A stretch of 64,000 nt of DNA, from NCBI GenBank assembly GCA_047967505.1, contig CM106538.1, one strand, 5' to 3'. The position numbers and the translations under genes were made by a program. The DNA is from Dipteris shenzhenensis (Eukaryota; Polypodiophyta; Polypodiopsida; Gleicheniales). The notes under the pieces are model-generated. The model saw nothing but the letters and a program-made list of their open reading frames with translations. It was not told where the DNA came from and made no database searches. Within the stretch, counting starts at the first letter, position 1; the number at the start of each line of letters is the position of its first letter. Shown here one piece after another: positions 22,801 through 35,699 of this stretch.

Positions 22801-25573
22801 GCATGTGGTTGACATTCCATGTGTGACATAGTTTCAACGAGGGAAAGGAGATATGTAGCATCCGCACTATTTTGGTTATGAGGTGGTTCACGTGATTATT
22901 GATACAAAGTCTTTTTGGGAAAACATCTTAGTCGTTTGTAAAAGACAAGATAAATGTTGTTAACATTAGTCATAGGTTTCCCTACGGTGCAAAAAGGGAT
23001 GTATGTGTGCCACATGGCGAGCTGCCATGTAGCAAACAACATGGAATGGGATGCTTCAAATGTCGACTCTTGAAGGTTATGGAGTTCTCTCTCTCTTAAG
23101 TCTCTTATCTATGATCATTAAGGGATGATTAGGAGAGATTCAGTCATTAACAGGCTCTATTTGAACTTAGGTCTATAGTTGATCAAAACACTTGCATATA
23201 TTAGCATGAATGTGGAATGAATATAGATCCACTAGAGTCCCATGTGCAATGAATGTTAGGTATTCTAGTTAAACTTTCAGTTTCTCTATGGCGTATTTCT
23301 TTCTTCTTATACATATAAGAGAAGTAGATGAATTATGGAACTAGACAACAAACATGATCAAAGTGCTAGATCTAAAGCATGCCATAGTGATAGCATAAGA
23401 ATCTCAAACAGTTTATAGGCACAGACTGTAATATTCGAGTTCTTGAAGACCCATCCAAATATTCTCAATCTTGTAATATTCTTTTTTCAGTTATGCTAGA
23501 GTCTATGCATAACTTAGAAGAATTAGACATTTGCAACTCCATGTCTTCTTAAGGTCTAAGCCACTATTTCATGTCTTCTTAAGGGATATTGAAGATTTGG
23601 ACTAAGCCACTATCTAGGCATTTCCAAGCTATAGCCTTATCATGCATGCTTAGTCTAATCAATCTATTGACTAATAGGGGACATATGCCTTCAACTTATT
23701 TCCTAGTAGAATCGATCCTTACTAATTGCCAAATAGTTAAAGGATGATTTATCATTAGTAATTTCCCAATATATTAGGGATGATTACCCAAGCTTAAACC
23801 TAGTTTCCTTCTAAAGAACTTGCTTGTCCCAAAGTGTCTAGTCAACTTCAAGCTTTGGTCACCAACCATGTCACTAGTCAATCTTTAATGTCCAACTCCA
23901 ATAGTTGACTAGTAGGTTTATGTTTGTGTATTAATTCGATAAGTCGAGCGAGTCTTATACAAAATGTCTTATTAATTTGATAAGTCGAGCGAGTCTTGTG
24001 CCTCATTAAACGTTTTTTAAATTTAAAATTTTCACATTTTAAATTTTAAATGTCGTAATTCAAAAAAAAAAATTAATTTACAAATGCATTTCAAATTTAT
24101 AAATACTTAAAAATTATTCCTATGAACGTTTTTTATTTAATAGAAAGAGCTCTATTTAACAAAAAAAAATCTCATTTCACATTTTAAATAAAAAATGTCG
24201 TAATTTACAAATTTTAAAAAAACATTAAAATGCATTATAAATTTTGAAATTTTTTATAATTTTCCTTATAAACTAAAATTTAATTAAATTCTACCAAAAA
24301 GAAAATGCTACATTAAAAAAATAGAAATATAGAACTCCTAATTCAAAAATTTTAAAAAAATTTACAAATGCATTTCAAAATTATAATATTTTATAATTAT
24401 TAATATGAACGTTCTTTTAAAATACAATTTCATATAAAAAAGCTCTATTTTGAAAATACAATTTCATTTTCACATTTTAAATAAAAAATGTCATAATTCA
24501 TAAATTTCAAAAAAACATTATATTGCATTTCAAATTTAGAAAATTTTTATTATTTCTCTTTTAACCTAAAATTTTTTATTATTTCTCTTTTAAATTCTAC
24601 CTCATAAAAAAAATAGAAATATTTAACATTTTCACATTTTTAATAAAAAAAGCCTCATTAAACGATTTTTAAATTTAAAAATTTCACATTTTAAATTATA
24701 AATGTCGTAATTTAAAAATTAAAAAATAAAATTTACAAATGCATTTGAAATTTATAAATATTTTATAATTATTAATATGAACTTTTTTTATTTACTAAAA
24801 AAGGCTCTATTTAAAAAAAATAATTAATTTTCACATTTTAAATAAAAAATCTCGTAATTTATAAATTTAAGAAAAACTAAATTTATAATGCATTTTATAA
24901 TTTTTCTTATAAACTAAAATTTTAAATTACGTTTTTTAAAATTAAAATTTTCACATTTTAAATTATAAATGTCGTAAAAAAAAAATTTTACAACTACATT
25001 TTAAATTTATAAATATTTTATAATTAATTGCAATCAACGTTTTTTTATTTACTAAAAAAAGCTCTATTTAAAAAAAAAATAATTAATTTTCACATTTTAA
25101 ATAAAAAATCTCGTAATTTATAAATTTAAGAAAAACTAAATTTATAATGCATTTTATAATTTTTCTTATAAACTAAAATTTTAAATTACGTTTTTTAAAA
25201 TTAAAATTTTCACATTTTAAATTATAAATGTCGTTATTTAAAAAATAAAAAAAAAAATTCAACTACATTTCAAATTTATAAATATTTTATAATTAATAAT
25301 ATCAACGTTTTTTTATTTACTAAAAAAAGCTCTATTTAAAAAAAAAATTTAATTTTCACATTTTAAATAAAAAATCCCGTAATTCATAAATTTGAGAAAA
25401 ACATTAAAATTTCAGAAAAACATTAAAATGCATTTTATAATTTTTCTTTTAAACTAAAATTAAATCAAATTCTACATAAAAGAAAATGCTACATAAAAGA
25501 AAATGCTACATAAAAGAAAATGCTACACAAAAGAAAATGCCAACCTGGACTCTCCCCCTCCTGCTCCGTCCAT
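19867..25573 (-). pseudogene. Gene 2: coiled-coil/RING-H2 protein, element B copy (one stop)
   Basis: Inferred exons on the minus strand are 25573-25545, 21849-21012 and 20910-19867, with introns of 3695 and 101 bp and matching splice phases, giving about 636 residues. Exon 2 has helical segments and the phrase CRHPIIAAHIYPRYLAANGG. The end of exon 2 and the start of exon 3 form a likely coiled coil (ELEARDRRIAELEAVLAE). A RING-H2 finger follows at about residues 385-424, with spacing C-x2-C-x13-C-x-H-x2-H-x2-C-x10-C-x2-C. RING-H2 proteins usually act as E3 ubiquitin ligases; a role in transposition, host interaction or transposase turnover is inference. A TGA at 21245-21243 breaks exon 2. 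This copy also has an 11-residue duplication (RLLRQEMESRV) absent from element A. Confidence 0.78.
24005..25540. repeat. AT-rich tandem repeat in intron 1 of gene 2 (element B)
   Basis: This is the reverse-complement counterpart of 7560-8855, about 240 bp longer. A late sub-block near 24790-25200 repeats almost exactly (TTAAGAAAAACTAAATTTAT twice), suggesting a recent local duplication in this copy. Confidence 0.8.
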
Positions 25574-25661
25574 CTCCGTCGAAGTCCGTTCGTCGCTCTC
25601 CGTCGCTCGCGCTCTTCCGTCGAAGTCCGGCAAATCCGAAATCGGTGAATGAGGCAGAGCT

Positions 25662-26350
25662 CGATCGAGGTATGCGGAATGAGGGGGGTCGCTCTCCTTT
25701 TATAATAAAAATTAGGGTTTACCTACCTCGATCGAGGTATTCTTTCCATGCGCATACATCACGGTACATATACCTCGATCGAGGTATTGGCATGCCACGA
25801 TACCTCGATCGAGGTATTCTTGACATAACCATGCATCTCGTTCGCATGCCACAATACCTCGATCGAGGTATTCTTTCCATGCGCATACATCCCGGCACAT
25901 ATACCTCGATCGAGGTATGGCCATGCCACGATACCTCGATCGAGGTATTGTGACATGCCCATACATCTCGGTACATCCACGTCGATGGAGGTTTTGACAT
26001 GCCACGATACCTCGATCGTGGTGTGTTGGCGGAAACGGGATGCCAAGTCATGTGTCCACGATACCTCGATCGAGGTATGTCATCCGCCCTGTTGGCTGCC
26101 CTTTCGGATGGCACATACCTCGATCGAGGTATGCTGGACATGCCACGTGACCTCGATCGAGGTTGAGCTGGATGGCCACAATACCTCGACGAGGTAGATG
26201 TGGCATGTGTAGCTGGCCTGCCAACAAACCTCGATCGAGGTACATGCTCGGTTCGGCAAAAAAGCTACGTACCTCGATCGAGGTATGGGCTAGGCTCGGT
26301 TGTGCTCGTGTGTGGTTTTCATTGGACCTTATACCTCGATCGAGGTATAG
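25662..26350. promoter_or_regulatory. Array of the palindrome TACCTCGATCGAGGTA upstream of gene 2 (element B)
   Basis: Exact copies occur at about 25724, 25771, 25801, 25855, 25901, 25931, 26061, 26116, 26271 and 26332. Variants include 26006 (CGATCGTGG), 26151 and 26183 (centre shortened to CGACGAGG). The array stands between the gene 2 promoter and the element B right TIR, in mirror image to 6752-7445. Confidence 0.9.
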
Positions 26351-26416
26351 GAGACCGAAGCAAAACCTTTGTATTTTCACTCGAGCGGGTGTCACACTCA
26401 CCCGAAAGTGGTCCGG

Positions 26417-26445
26417 AAGTGGACACCCTTAGCTTGCTACCTCCC
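26417..26445 (-). repeat. Element B right terminal inverted repeat (gene 2 side)
   Basis: On the minus strand it reads GGGAGGTAGCAAGCTAAGGG and onwards, identical to the element A left end. The flanking target duplication AGCA follows at 26446-26449. Confidence 0.92.
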
Positions 26446-26449
26446 AGCA

Positions 26450-28038
26450 CACATTTATCCGAGATATCTTGCTGCGAATGGTGGTCGATTGCCTCACAAC
26501 CGCCAGATAGCCAGGTCGTTTGCCATGCAGCTTTATGCTGAGTTTGTCCTTGGTCATCGGGTGGACTACCTCAGTACCCGTCCAGGATCAGGAGCGGGAC
26601 GTGGTAGGATGGGGCGTCAGGAGCGTCAGATTGTAGGTGTTCGGCGTCGACACGAGGGACCAGAGTTGCACACCATCCCTGCACCGGCATTGCAAGCGGT
26701 GGGAGGACAGATTAGGGGGGATGTTCATTCAGTGGCATCATCCTTACAGCACATGGTCTCTGCCCTATCGAGATCTATTGCGATTCCACCTCCCCCACCT
26801 CGATCATCGATGGAGCATCCCACATCTACACCACCTCCCACATCTACGGCACCTCAACACGAGTTGGAGGCTCGAGACAGACGGATTGCAGAGTTGGAGG
26901 CTGTGTTGGCCGAGTCTAGGGACGAGGTTAGTTATTTTGATTATGTTAGTTTATTTTTTTGTAGCATGTTTTGAACTGAAGTTTTTTGGTTAATTCTCAC
27001 CATGTACGCGACATGTTTGCATTGCAGGCACATCTATTGCGTCAGGAGATGGAGTCTCGCGTACGACTGTTGCAGACAGATTTGGAGGAGCAGAGGATTC
27101 GGACACGCATAGCATACCATCGCGCAGAGCACTATATTTTGCAGTTGAGGCATATTAGTCGTGATCCGTCGCGCCATAGGATCGACCCCAGTGTGGCCCT
27201 ATACCCTGCTCCTCCCGTAGATGTGCCGACTAGGACACCCATAGACGCAGCAGTCGTAGCGAGGCTTCCTACTGCCACTTGTGTCCTCTGCCACGAGGAC
27301 TTTGACACCGTAGGGTGGTTTGGACTAGGGTGCGGCCACATCGTACATCTCCACTGCATGACCCGCCACATGGTGGCACGTTCAGTGTGCCCTGTATGCT
27401 TTGCCGACATTGATGTGGCGACATACAGAGGACTGGGCATGGATGATCTATATCCTGGTCATCATCAGGCTGTTGATCCATTCGCCCGTGTAGTCTTGAC
27501 AGAGCACTACAGGGAGGAGGCACAGAGAGCATTGCTGATGCAGGAGGGTGCGGATACATCGGTGGTTGCATCATGCATTCCACGACGCTTTTCGTACGGT
27601 GATTTCATGCCAGGTGCCGAGGCACGAGCGGAGGAGGCACGCCGGATTGAGCGAGAGGCAGAGCTACGGACATCATTGCAGCAGTGAGTGGAGCAGCAGC
27701 TAGGGCGGGGCCGAGACCAGCGTCTTTCACATGTAGAGACGATTACTTGCGCTGGATTTGAGGCACGAGTATTCGCAGATGCATGGCTATGGGAGCTAAG
27801 ACGCGCGTACATAGAGGAGGCGAGGGAGGCAGAGATGGCAGCAGTGGCGCATGCAGCATGCCCTCCTCTTCATCAGGATGAGGCTGGCCCATCTCATGCA
27901 GGTGATGAGGCTAGCCCATCTGAGTCGGCATTGCCTGAGGGCACACAGCGGACGGTTGGGCAGCGAGTCATACAGGAGCCACGTCAGCGTTCCACTAGAG
28001 GATCATATGTAGAGTTATCAGATTCAGATTCAGATTGA
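26450..28038 (+). pseudogene. Gene 2 (RING-H2 protein), element A, 3' part after the element B insertion
   Basis: The frame resumes with HIYPRYLAANGGRLPHN, runs to a GAG/GTTAGT donor at 26926, skips a 101-bp intron (26927-27027, ending TTGCAG) and continues in phase from 27028. The RING-H2 finger lies at 27280-27399 (CVLC, GCGH, CPVC). A TGA at 27685-27687, where element B has TGG, breaks the C-terminal part; the frame otherwise continues to SDSDSD at 28038. The segment just before the stop is rich in Glu and Arg (EARAEEARRIEREAELRTS), a likely helix. Element A has one copy of the QEMESRVRLL segment where element B has two. Confidence 0.8.
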
Positions 28039-29830
28039 TTGTTTAGGCTTCACACGTTTCTTGTATAGGGATGCACTTTTGCAGCATGATGATGATGATG
28101 TACAGATTCATTTTGGTACTTTCATGATATTGTTCCCACTTTTATGATGTATGAGCATTTTCGTACTTTCATGATGTTCTTCACACTTTGTTTATCTCAG
28201 TTTATAGTTTGTTTAATACATAAGGTATTTAAAAAAGAATGCCATGTGAAGTAATTGTAAACATTAAACATTAATTGCAAACATTAAACATTAAACATAT
28301 CAAAATTCATCTTTTTTTGGATGAAAATTTTATTTTGCTGATAAAAGTTTTTCATTTTTTAAACAAAAATTTTATTCTATTCATGTTTGTCAATAAAGTG
28401 TGTTTCAAAATCCAAATTTTCATCAAATTTTCAAAAAGACAACTATTATCATATTCATGCTTCCAAATCTAGCCTTCCGATCTTAATATCAAAATATGTT
28501 GAAATTCAACCATTTGATAAACCAATTTGTATAAAAAGAAAATTACTTTTTTTAGACAATGCCATAGCCCAATGTAACATTGTTTCATCAAATGAAATTA
28601 GATATTAAAGTAACATCAATTTTACCAACTTTCAATTTATGCTATTTACAAAAAGTATTCTAGAAATGTATATTGGTACAAAACTTATCCATGACTCCGA
28701 GGGCAATGTTGTTACCTATGTGTAAATCAATTGATAAAAAATTCTTTCAACACCAATGAACTTGAGGGAATGTGTGATCTAGAGATACTTAAACAACATG
28801 ACAAAAGGAAAAAATTCGAGAAATCACCAATGTGTGGACATGCTTAGTTTGTAGGGTGTAGAAATTCTTTTATATGGATTTGATATGGGCACTTGCATAG
28901 AAAACGATTGGTATTTCAAAGAAAAAGCTCTAGCAACTCTCTTAGTTGAATGAAGCAGTTTCTTCTCCTTTGCAATTTGTCATGTTTTTTAAATTAAAGG
29001 AGAGAATACTTTTTGCAAATGATAATACTAGACATTTTTAGGTTCTGCAATAAAATATAAGTAATATTTTATGCATTCTTTTTTCACAATTCTAGTTTTT
29101 TAATATTATTGACATGAAGCGTATATTTTGTCCCTACAATTTTTAAAAAATATAAATTTTTTGGGGATTTTTTTCAAAAATGGATTAGACTTGTCCTTTG
29201 CATGATTTTGCTGTTATTTATTATGACTCAGTGTTTAATTTGTCTCTTATTGTTAACAATACTTGTGCTAATTGGTGATCAAAGAAAACAAGACCTAATT
29301 ATTTATCATATTCGAACCACAATCACATGTGCCTTCCAAATCACAATCGTATATGCCTTCCAAGTTTCTAAGGACTATTTCAATTTCCTTAATATGACAT
29401 TTGCCAATGCACCAATCTAATTATTATGCATGTATAAAAGATAATGAACATAAAGAAGAGAAATCAACACAATTGGCAATTAATGCATGTATACGAGAAT
29501 ACAAGGAAGGTGTGGCATGCTAGCACACCATTTTATTTCACTATTTTCTTTTGCATTTAGTGGTTTATGTACAAGAGAAAGGATTGGCGGTTGGTATAAG
29601 GAAAAGTGTTGGTATTTGGTTTATGTAAAAAGAAAGGGTTGTTGTGGCTATGCACCAAAAAAATATACACATATTAACAATCCCACTTCTCCCTTTTAAA
29701 CTCTACTCATGTATGGGAGTACAAGGAAGGTGTGACATGTTAGGCCACAATTAATTTTACTATTTTCTTTTGACTTTGGTGGTACGCTAACGTGTAGTCG
29801 TGCTAGTAGGGATTGCTTCTACGTGGCGCA
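28039..29830. other. Spacer after gene 2 in element A
   Basis: Counterpart of 18341-19866 in reverse complement. About 230 bp at 28645-28870, starting ATGCTATTTACAAAAAG, occur only in this copy. No coding region is seen. Confidence 0.6.
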
Positions 29831-31270
29831 AACCAAATCAGTTGGAGACCAAATCTTGCGTGGATGTACGTCTAGGATAGCCTAAGAAGCATGTGAAGTT
29901 TCGTCCCCAACAGGGTTTAGGATTTAGGGTCCAGGGTTTAGGGTTTAGGGTTTAGGGTTTAGCCGTGCTAGTAGGGATTGCTTCTACGTGGCGCAAACCA
30001 AATCAGTTGGAGACCAAATCTTGTGTGGATGTACATCTAGGGTAGCCTAAGAGGTGTGTGAAGTTTCGTCCCCAACAGGGTTTAGGATTTAGGGTCCAGG
30101 GTTTAGGGTTTAGGGTTTAGGGTTTAGCCGTGCTAGTAGGGATTGCTTCTACGTGGCGCAAACCAAATCAGTTGGAGACCAAATCTTGCGTGGATGTACG
30201 TCTAGGGTAGCCTAAGAGGCATGTGAAGTTTCGTCTCCAACAGGGTTTAGGATTTAGGATCCAGGGTTTAGGGTTTAGGGTTTAGGGTTTAGCCGTGCTA
30301 GTAGGGATTGCTTCTACGTGGCGCAAACCAAATCAGTTGGAGACCAAATCTTGCGTGGATGTACGTCAAGGGTAGCCTAAGAGGCGTGTGAAGTTTTGTC
30401 CCCAACAGGGTTTAGGATTTAGGGTCCAAGGTTTAGGGTTTAGGGTTTAGGGTTTAGCCGTGCTAGTAGGGATTGCTTCTACGTGGCGCAAACCAAATCA
30501 ATTGGAGACCAAATCTTGCATGGATGTACGTCTAGGGTAGCCTAAGAGGCGTGTGAAGTTTCGTCCCCAACAAGGTTTAGGATTTAGGGTCCAGGGTTTA
30601 GGGTTTAGGGTTTAGGGTTTAGCCATGCTAGTAGGGGTTGCTTCTACGTGGCGCAAACAAAATCAGTTGGAGACCAAATCTTGCGTGGATGTACGTCTAG
30701 GGTAGCCTAAGAGGTGTGTGAAGTTTCGTCCCCAACAGGGTTTAGGATTTAGGGTCCAGGGTTTAGGGTTTAGGGTTTAGTCGTGCTAGTAGAAATTGTA
30801 AAAATGTATGCATTTGTCCTTCCACGTGGCGCATACCAAATCAGTTGGAGACCAAATCTTGCGTGGATGTATGTCTAGGGTAGCCTAAGAGGCGTGTGAA
30901 GTTTCGTGCCCAACAGGGTTTAGGATTTAGGGTCCAAGGTTTAGGGTTTAGGGTTTAGTCGTGCTAGTAGAAATTGTAAAAATGTATGCATTTGTCCTTC
31001 CACGTGGCGCATACCAAATCAGTTGGAGACCAAATCTTGCGTGGATGTATGTCTAGGGTAGCCTAAGAGGCGTGTGAAGTTTTGTGCCCAACAGGGTTTA
31101 GGATTTAGGGTCCAGGGTTTAGGGTTTAGGGTTTAGTCGTGCTAGTAGAAATTGTAAAAATGTATGCATTTGTCCTTCCACGTGGCGCATACCAAATCAG
31201 TTGGAGACCAAATCTTGCGTGGATGTACATCTAGGGTAGCCTAAGAGGCGTGTGAAGTTTCGTCCCCAAC
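29830..31270. repeat. Tandem array with interstitial telomere-like cassettes (element A)
   Basis: About eight units carry CAGGGTTTAGGATTTAGGGT, a CCAGG or CCAAGG variant and three TTTAGGG copies. They mirror 17191-18340. The last three units (from about 30780) have the longer monomer form with GTAAAAATGTATGCATTTGT, an intermediate between the telomeric and non-telomeric monomers. Confidence 0.92.
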
Positions 31271-32085
31271 AGATAAGTCCACGTGCATATTTCATTAGTA
31301 CGTGCGCCATTTTTCATACGTAGTCACGAGTGCTAGTAGGGATTGTAAAAATGTGCGCAACTGTCCTTCCATGTGGCGCATACCAAATCAGTTGGGCACC
31401 AAATCTTGCGTGGATGTACGTCTACGGTAGCCTAAGAGTCATGCGAAGTTTCATTTCCAACAGATAAGTCCACACGCGTATTTCATTAGTACATGCGTCA
31501 TAGCTCATACGTAGTCGTGCTAGTAGGGATTGTAAAAATGTACGCATTGTACCTTCCACGTGGCGCATAACAAATCAGTTGGGCACCAAATCTTGCGTGG
31601 ATGTACGTCTACGGTAACCTAAGAGCCGTGCAAAGTTTAATCTCCAACAGATAAGTCCACATGCATATTTGGTTAGTACGTGCGCCATTTCTCACACGTA
31701 GTCGTGCTAGTAGGGATTGTAAAAATGTACGCATTATACCTTCCAGTGGCGCATACCAAATAAGTTGGAGACCAAATCTTGCGTGGATGTATGTCCAGGG
31801 TGGCCTAAGAGTCGTGCGAAGTTTCATTCCCAACAGATAAGTCCACACGCGCATTTCGTTAGTACATGCGCCATAGCTCATACGTAGTCACAAGTGCTAG
31901 TAGGGATTGTAAAAATGTACGCATTGTACCTTCCACGTGGCGCACACCAAATCAATTCAGACCAAACCTTGCATGGATGTATGTCTAGGGTGGCCTAAGA
32001 GTCGTGCGAAGTTTCATCCCCAACAAGCAAGTCCACACGCGTATTTCGTTAGTACGTGCGCGAATTTTCTTAGTCACGTTTTTAA
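31270..32085. repeat. ~180-bp tandem repeat without telomeric insert (element A)
   Basis: Monomers with CAACAGATAAGTCCACACGC, TGCGCCAT and GTAGTCGTGCTAGTAGGG repeat at about 180 bp, mirroring 16240-17190. Confidence 0.88.
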
Positions 32086-32395
32086 AATGTCCTAATGCAC
32101 AAAACAAATTACAACATTACTACTAATAAACAATTTTTTGTATTACAAACACAACAAATCCCATTGAGAAGACATCGGACATCATGTTAGAAATAGAATC
32201 TAATACAATGATGTGTATGAACGTGTATACAGCCATCATAGTGAAATACAAAATATGAGTCCATGAAAATTACAATGGTACGGTCACACAGTGAGCCTAT
32301 ACATATCGAATACAAAAAAGTGTAATCAACTAGTGATACCCAATAAAAATCAATCTGATCAACTGATGATCCCAAAAAATATGATATGTAATGTG

Positions 32396-35319
32396 CTACT
32401 CCTCAGGATCAGCTCTCATGCCAATAGTTGCAAGTATGCTCTCGTGATCTGCCACTGCAAGGCGCCATCGTGGAGTGGACGTCGCCTTGCGAGTGCGAAC
32501 ACGACTCAAAGTAATCTTGATCCCAACAACAAGATGAGAATACATGTATGCCTCCCGATCCGCCATGTACTCCTGGAACTCTATATAGCGACCACGCCTC
32601 TGTATCTGCTAAAAATAGTGGCCACCTACGATCATGCTATGAGCATGAAGTGCATCCCATGCCCATCCACTGTATCCTCATTCAGCACACTCTTCAGCAT
32701 AGAGCATCGCAACAAGTAATAATCCACACCCTCCTCATTGCCCTCCGAAGCAATAACCGCGAAGATATCACCAATACGCAAAATATCTGTAAGCTGGTCA
32801 TAATCTCTAGAGGAACTGAATCCCGCATCCTGATCATCATGTATCTCCTCCCAAGGCTGGAAGGGAGAAAGCACTCGCCGTACCCATGGATCGGCCCATG
32901 GTATCATGGAGCACCCTCCCCAATCATCATCAATGCATGCAGAGCAAAAACATGCAAACCGTCGAGAAAAGATCGCGGGGTGAGACTCACCTACGCTCCT
33001 GATGGAATGGAAATCAAGAGTGCCAGGCATAGAACGACAAACAAAAGGCCTCGACCGATCAAGACTCCCAATGTCCACGCACCAAAAATACCGGCTCACC
33101 ACCCTATCGTCACGTGACTGAAACGAGGACGTAGCACTAGTGGATAAGTGCTGGCTGCACCACCACACCACATCATGTGCATCCTTGAAGCGATCGGCAC
33201 TGTGACGCAATTGGTATCGACGCAAAGCATGCTTCACGCAAGCACCTGCACCATCGTGCTCTCCCTTACCGTGCCCTGTCTCGAAGTAGCTCCATGTGAT
33301 CGAAATGCCTGTCTCACGGTGCCATCTGCAGAACCAATAAAACTGTCTAGCGGATTTGAACTGACCACCGCAACCGTCTGACCAGATCCAACGCCGCTAC
33401 CATGTGACACCATGATCCCTCAAGAAACTATCATGCAAAGTGAAGCAATGCTGCACAAAATGGGCATCATGCGATCGATCATCACTAATGTAGAAGTGAT
33501 ACTCTCGCACAATGATGCGTGAGTCCATGGTGCTATCAATGCCATCCACATGAGCCTGTGCATGACGATAGCTAATGTGCACAAATATAGCAACCTGCAA
33601 TATGGCATTGAAAAAAAAATATGACTATTGAAATAATTCAATATAATGAGGTGGGGAAAAAATCAATACTCAATCACACGTCACCTGTTAGGAGAAATAA
33701 TACTCCGATTGGATCTCATGCTGTGGTGCAAAGGTGTAATTCTTTGCAAAGTCCACCACTGAGACAACCACCCCTATAGGAAATGTCCTCAAACATGCAC
33801 GAAACTGATGATCCTCCCATTTTGCAGTGTGCGAGTGGCGTATGTAGCGGTACAGCTTCCCTCGAAAATAGTCAATGAATACAACACGTGGTGTCTCCTT
33901 CCCCACAAGCTGCAACCTCCTCGACTGTGCACCACCATCTAATGTCAAGGTACAGTACTCATACTGCTGCCAACGAACCATCTGCACATCACAAGTATCT
34001 AGTGCAACTCGTGGCACTCTAGCAAAGTCACCACACAAAGTACATGTGCCTTCCACACAATCAAGGGAGTGGAATAAAGCATCACCATCTCGTGTACACA
34101 ATATGGAATGAATGAAGTCGCGAGGGCTAGTAGGAACCACTCCCCTATGACCATCAAGGGAACGGAATACGTCATACATCAATCCAAAATCCACATGGTA
34201 GCGACAACAGCATGTGTCACGCTCCTGAGAGCATCGCACAAACCATGGCCTGCATCGCTCAAATGACCTCTGCCCAATCTTGAACTCCGGGTGCGCCTCT
34301 ACAAACTGAGTGTACAACTCAGTCTGGGTACACTCCAAAAAACATGCACCATGCTCAATGTACACACCGCGTGACACCCTCTTCCGCAATGCCTTCTTGA
34401 ACACCGGGGATGCTCTGCAATGCTCCTCCCAAAACTGTTGTATGAAGGACCTAGTGGAATCATCCAACAATCGATCGCTGCGAGGTGCACGACCACTCGA
34501 AGCCCAAAGAGCATCAGTCTCACTATCCTCTAGACTCTGCCTCCTAATGATGCCTGCTCGCAATGTGCGCGGTGCAATCTGAAGAAGACATGAAGCGGTA
34601 CGCACATGGCCTATCATATGAGGTCTACTAATGGCAGCCACAATAGCACGACGTGCTGCCAAGGCATCACTGGAGTTCCTATGCTTAATAGAAGCATAGG
34701 AACGTCGAACACTGCTAAGGACCTCGCTAGATACAACCCTATCTCTACGTGCACCAAGACCAGCAAGCCTCCTACACTCTACCAAGTCAGGGTGATCAAT
34801 TAGGGACGTAAGAAGAGAAGACTGCGAAGCTGGCGTGAGGTCACAAAAAAAAGACTGCACAATCTTGCTAGTACGACGACAGATAGTGGACTTCGGCAAG
34901 TCACGTCGTGAAGCAACACTGCTGCTGCAAGGTGGGGCAAGGGGATCAATGGGAGATGGTAGGGTGGACGGGGGAAGGGAGGCGCCAAGCGGAGCGGGGG
35001 GAGGGGGAGGGGGAGGGGGAGGGGGAGGGGGGAGGGTGGAGGGGGAAGAGGTAGAGGTGGAGGCCAAAATGTAGGTGGCTAGGGGAAGGGCGGAGGCTAG
35101 AGGTAGGGGAGCGGCTGAGCATGGGGGGACAATGGAGGTAGGGGTGGGGGTGGAGATGGGATGTAGAGGTAGAGCTGGATCAGTGGTGGCAGCGCGAGCT
35201 TGAGCTCTAGAGGCTCTCTTGCGCTCACGAGCCTTTCGCTTGCACTCCTTGTCAATGAGATTTGGGGGGGGGTTCCTACATCTTTCACGTCTACTAGCTC
35301 TACGGCTTTGAGAACCCAT
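32396..35319 (-). pseudogene. Gene 1: DDE-type transposase candidate, element A copy (exon 1 open, exon 2 broken)
   Basis: Exon 1 (35319-33685) is open for 543 residues from MGSQSRRASR, then meets TAA at 33690-33688, two codons before the splice donor; element B has GAA there. The intron is 33684-33595 and exon 2 33594-32396. Exon 2 has TAG where element B encodes the Gln of HGVTWQ, a 3-bp loss in the SDGCGGG loop, a one-base loss near HGMHF and a TAG at GHYF. Residues 4-45 are very basic (nuclear localisation likely), 50-130 proline-rich with a poly-Pro run, 370-372 a CCC cluster, 421-429 CVEGTCTLC. The first acidic residue is Asp 523 (VVDFAKNY). This copy keeps exon 1, element B keeps exon 2, so together they define the gene. 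Confidence 0.82.
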
Positions 35320-35549
35320 TCTCAATGAAAGTAGGATGGAAGGTGTGACAAAGTGATGAGGAGGCAAGAATGGCTAAGAATGGGTGAAATGAACCAAAAC
35401 GTGGTGTCTTATAGAGAGCCTCAACTCATCCACTAGATTGCTCTTAGATTGCTCTTCATTATTATTGGTGGAGAGGTGCTAAGATTGATACTAATTGGCT
35501 TAGTTTTGGTGGAGAGGTCTGCTATGCCCAGAGCCGCGATCAGACCTTA

Positions 35550-35684
35550 TACCTCGATCGAGGTATTGAGTGCATTGTGCATGTATGTGTGAACCTCGAT
35601 CGAGGTATCCCTAGGTGTCCTCGGTCACATACCTCGAACGAGGTATTGTATGCCTCACCCAGCATATGTACCTCGATCGAGGTA
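35550..35684. promoter_or_regulatory. TACCTCGATCGAGGTA palindromes upstream of gene 1 (element A)
   Basis: Two exact copies (35550-35565 and 35669-35684) and two variants (about 35593-35607; 35630-35645 with CGAACG at the centre) stand at the same places as the four in element B. Confidence 0.88.
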
Positions 35685-35699
35685 TTGTATGCATCGCAC

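Larger units (their letters stand above)
11375..26445 (-). mobile_element. Element B: second copy of the two-gene transposon, nested in element A
   Basis: This 15,071-bp copy lies in the opposite orientation inside exon 2 of gene 2 of element A. The left end starts GGGTGGAAGCAAGCTAAGGG (gene 1 side); the right end is the complement of GGGAGGTAGCAAGCTAAGGG (gene 2 side). AGCA flanks it at 11371-11374 and 26446-26449. The intact junction CATAGCAGCACACATT is present in element B's own gene 2, which confirms the empty site. Gene 1 (+, 13014-15932) and gene 2 (-, 25573-19867) converge on a telomere-like array. Both genes have lesions, different from those in element A. Confidence 0.94.

Noticed and set aside
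7526-28038. Reading gene 2 of element A as one gene with a 15-kb intron
   Set aside because: The inserted block has TIRs and a target duplication and lacks splice sites at its edges, so it is an insertion and not an intron.
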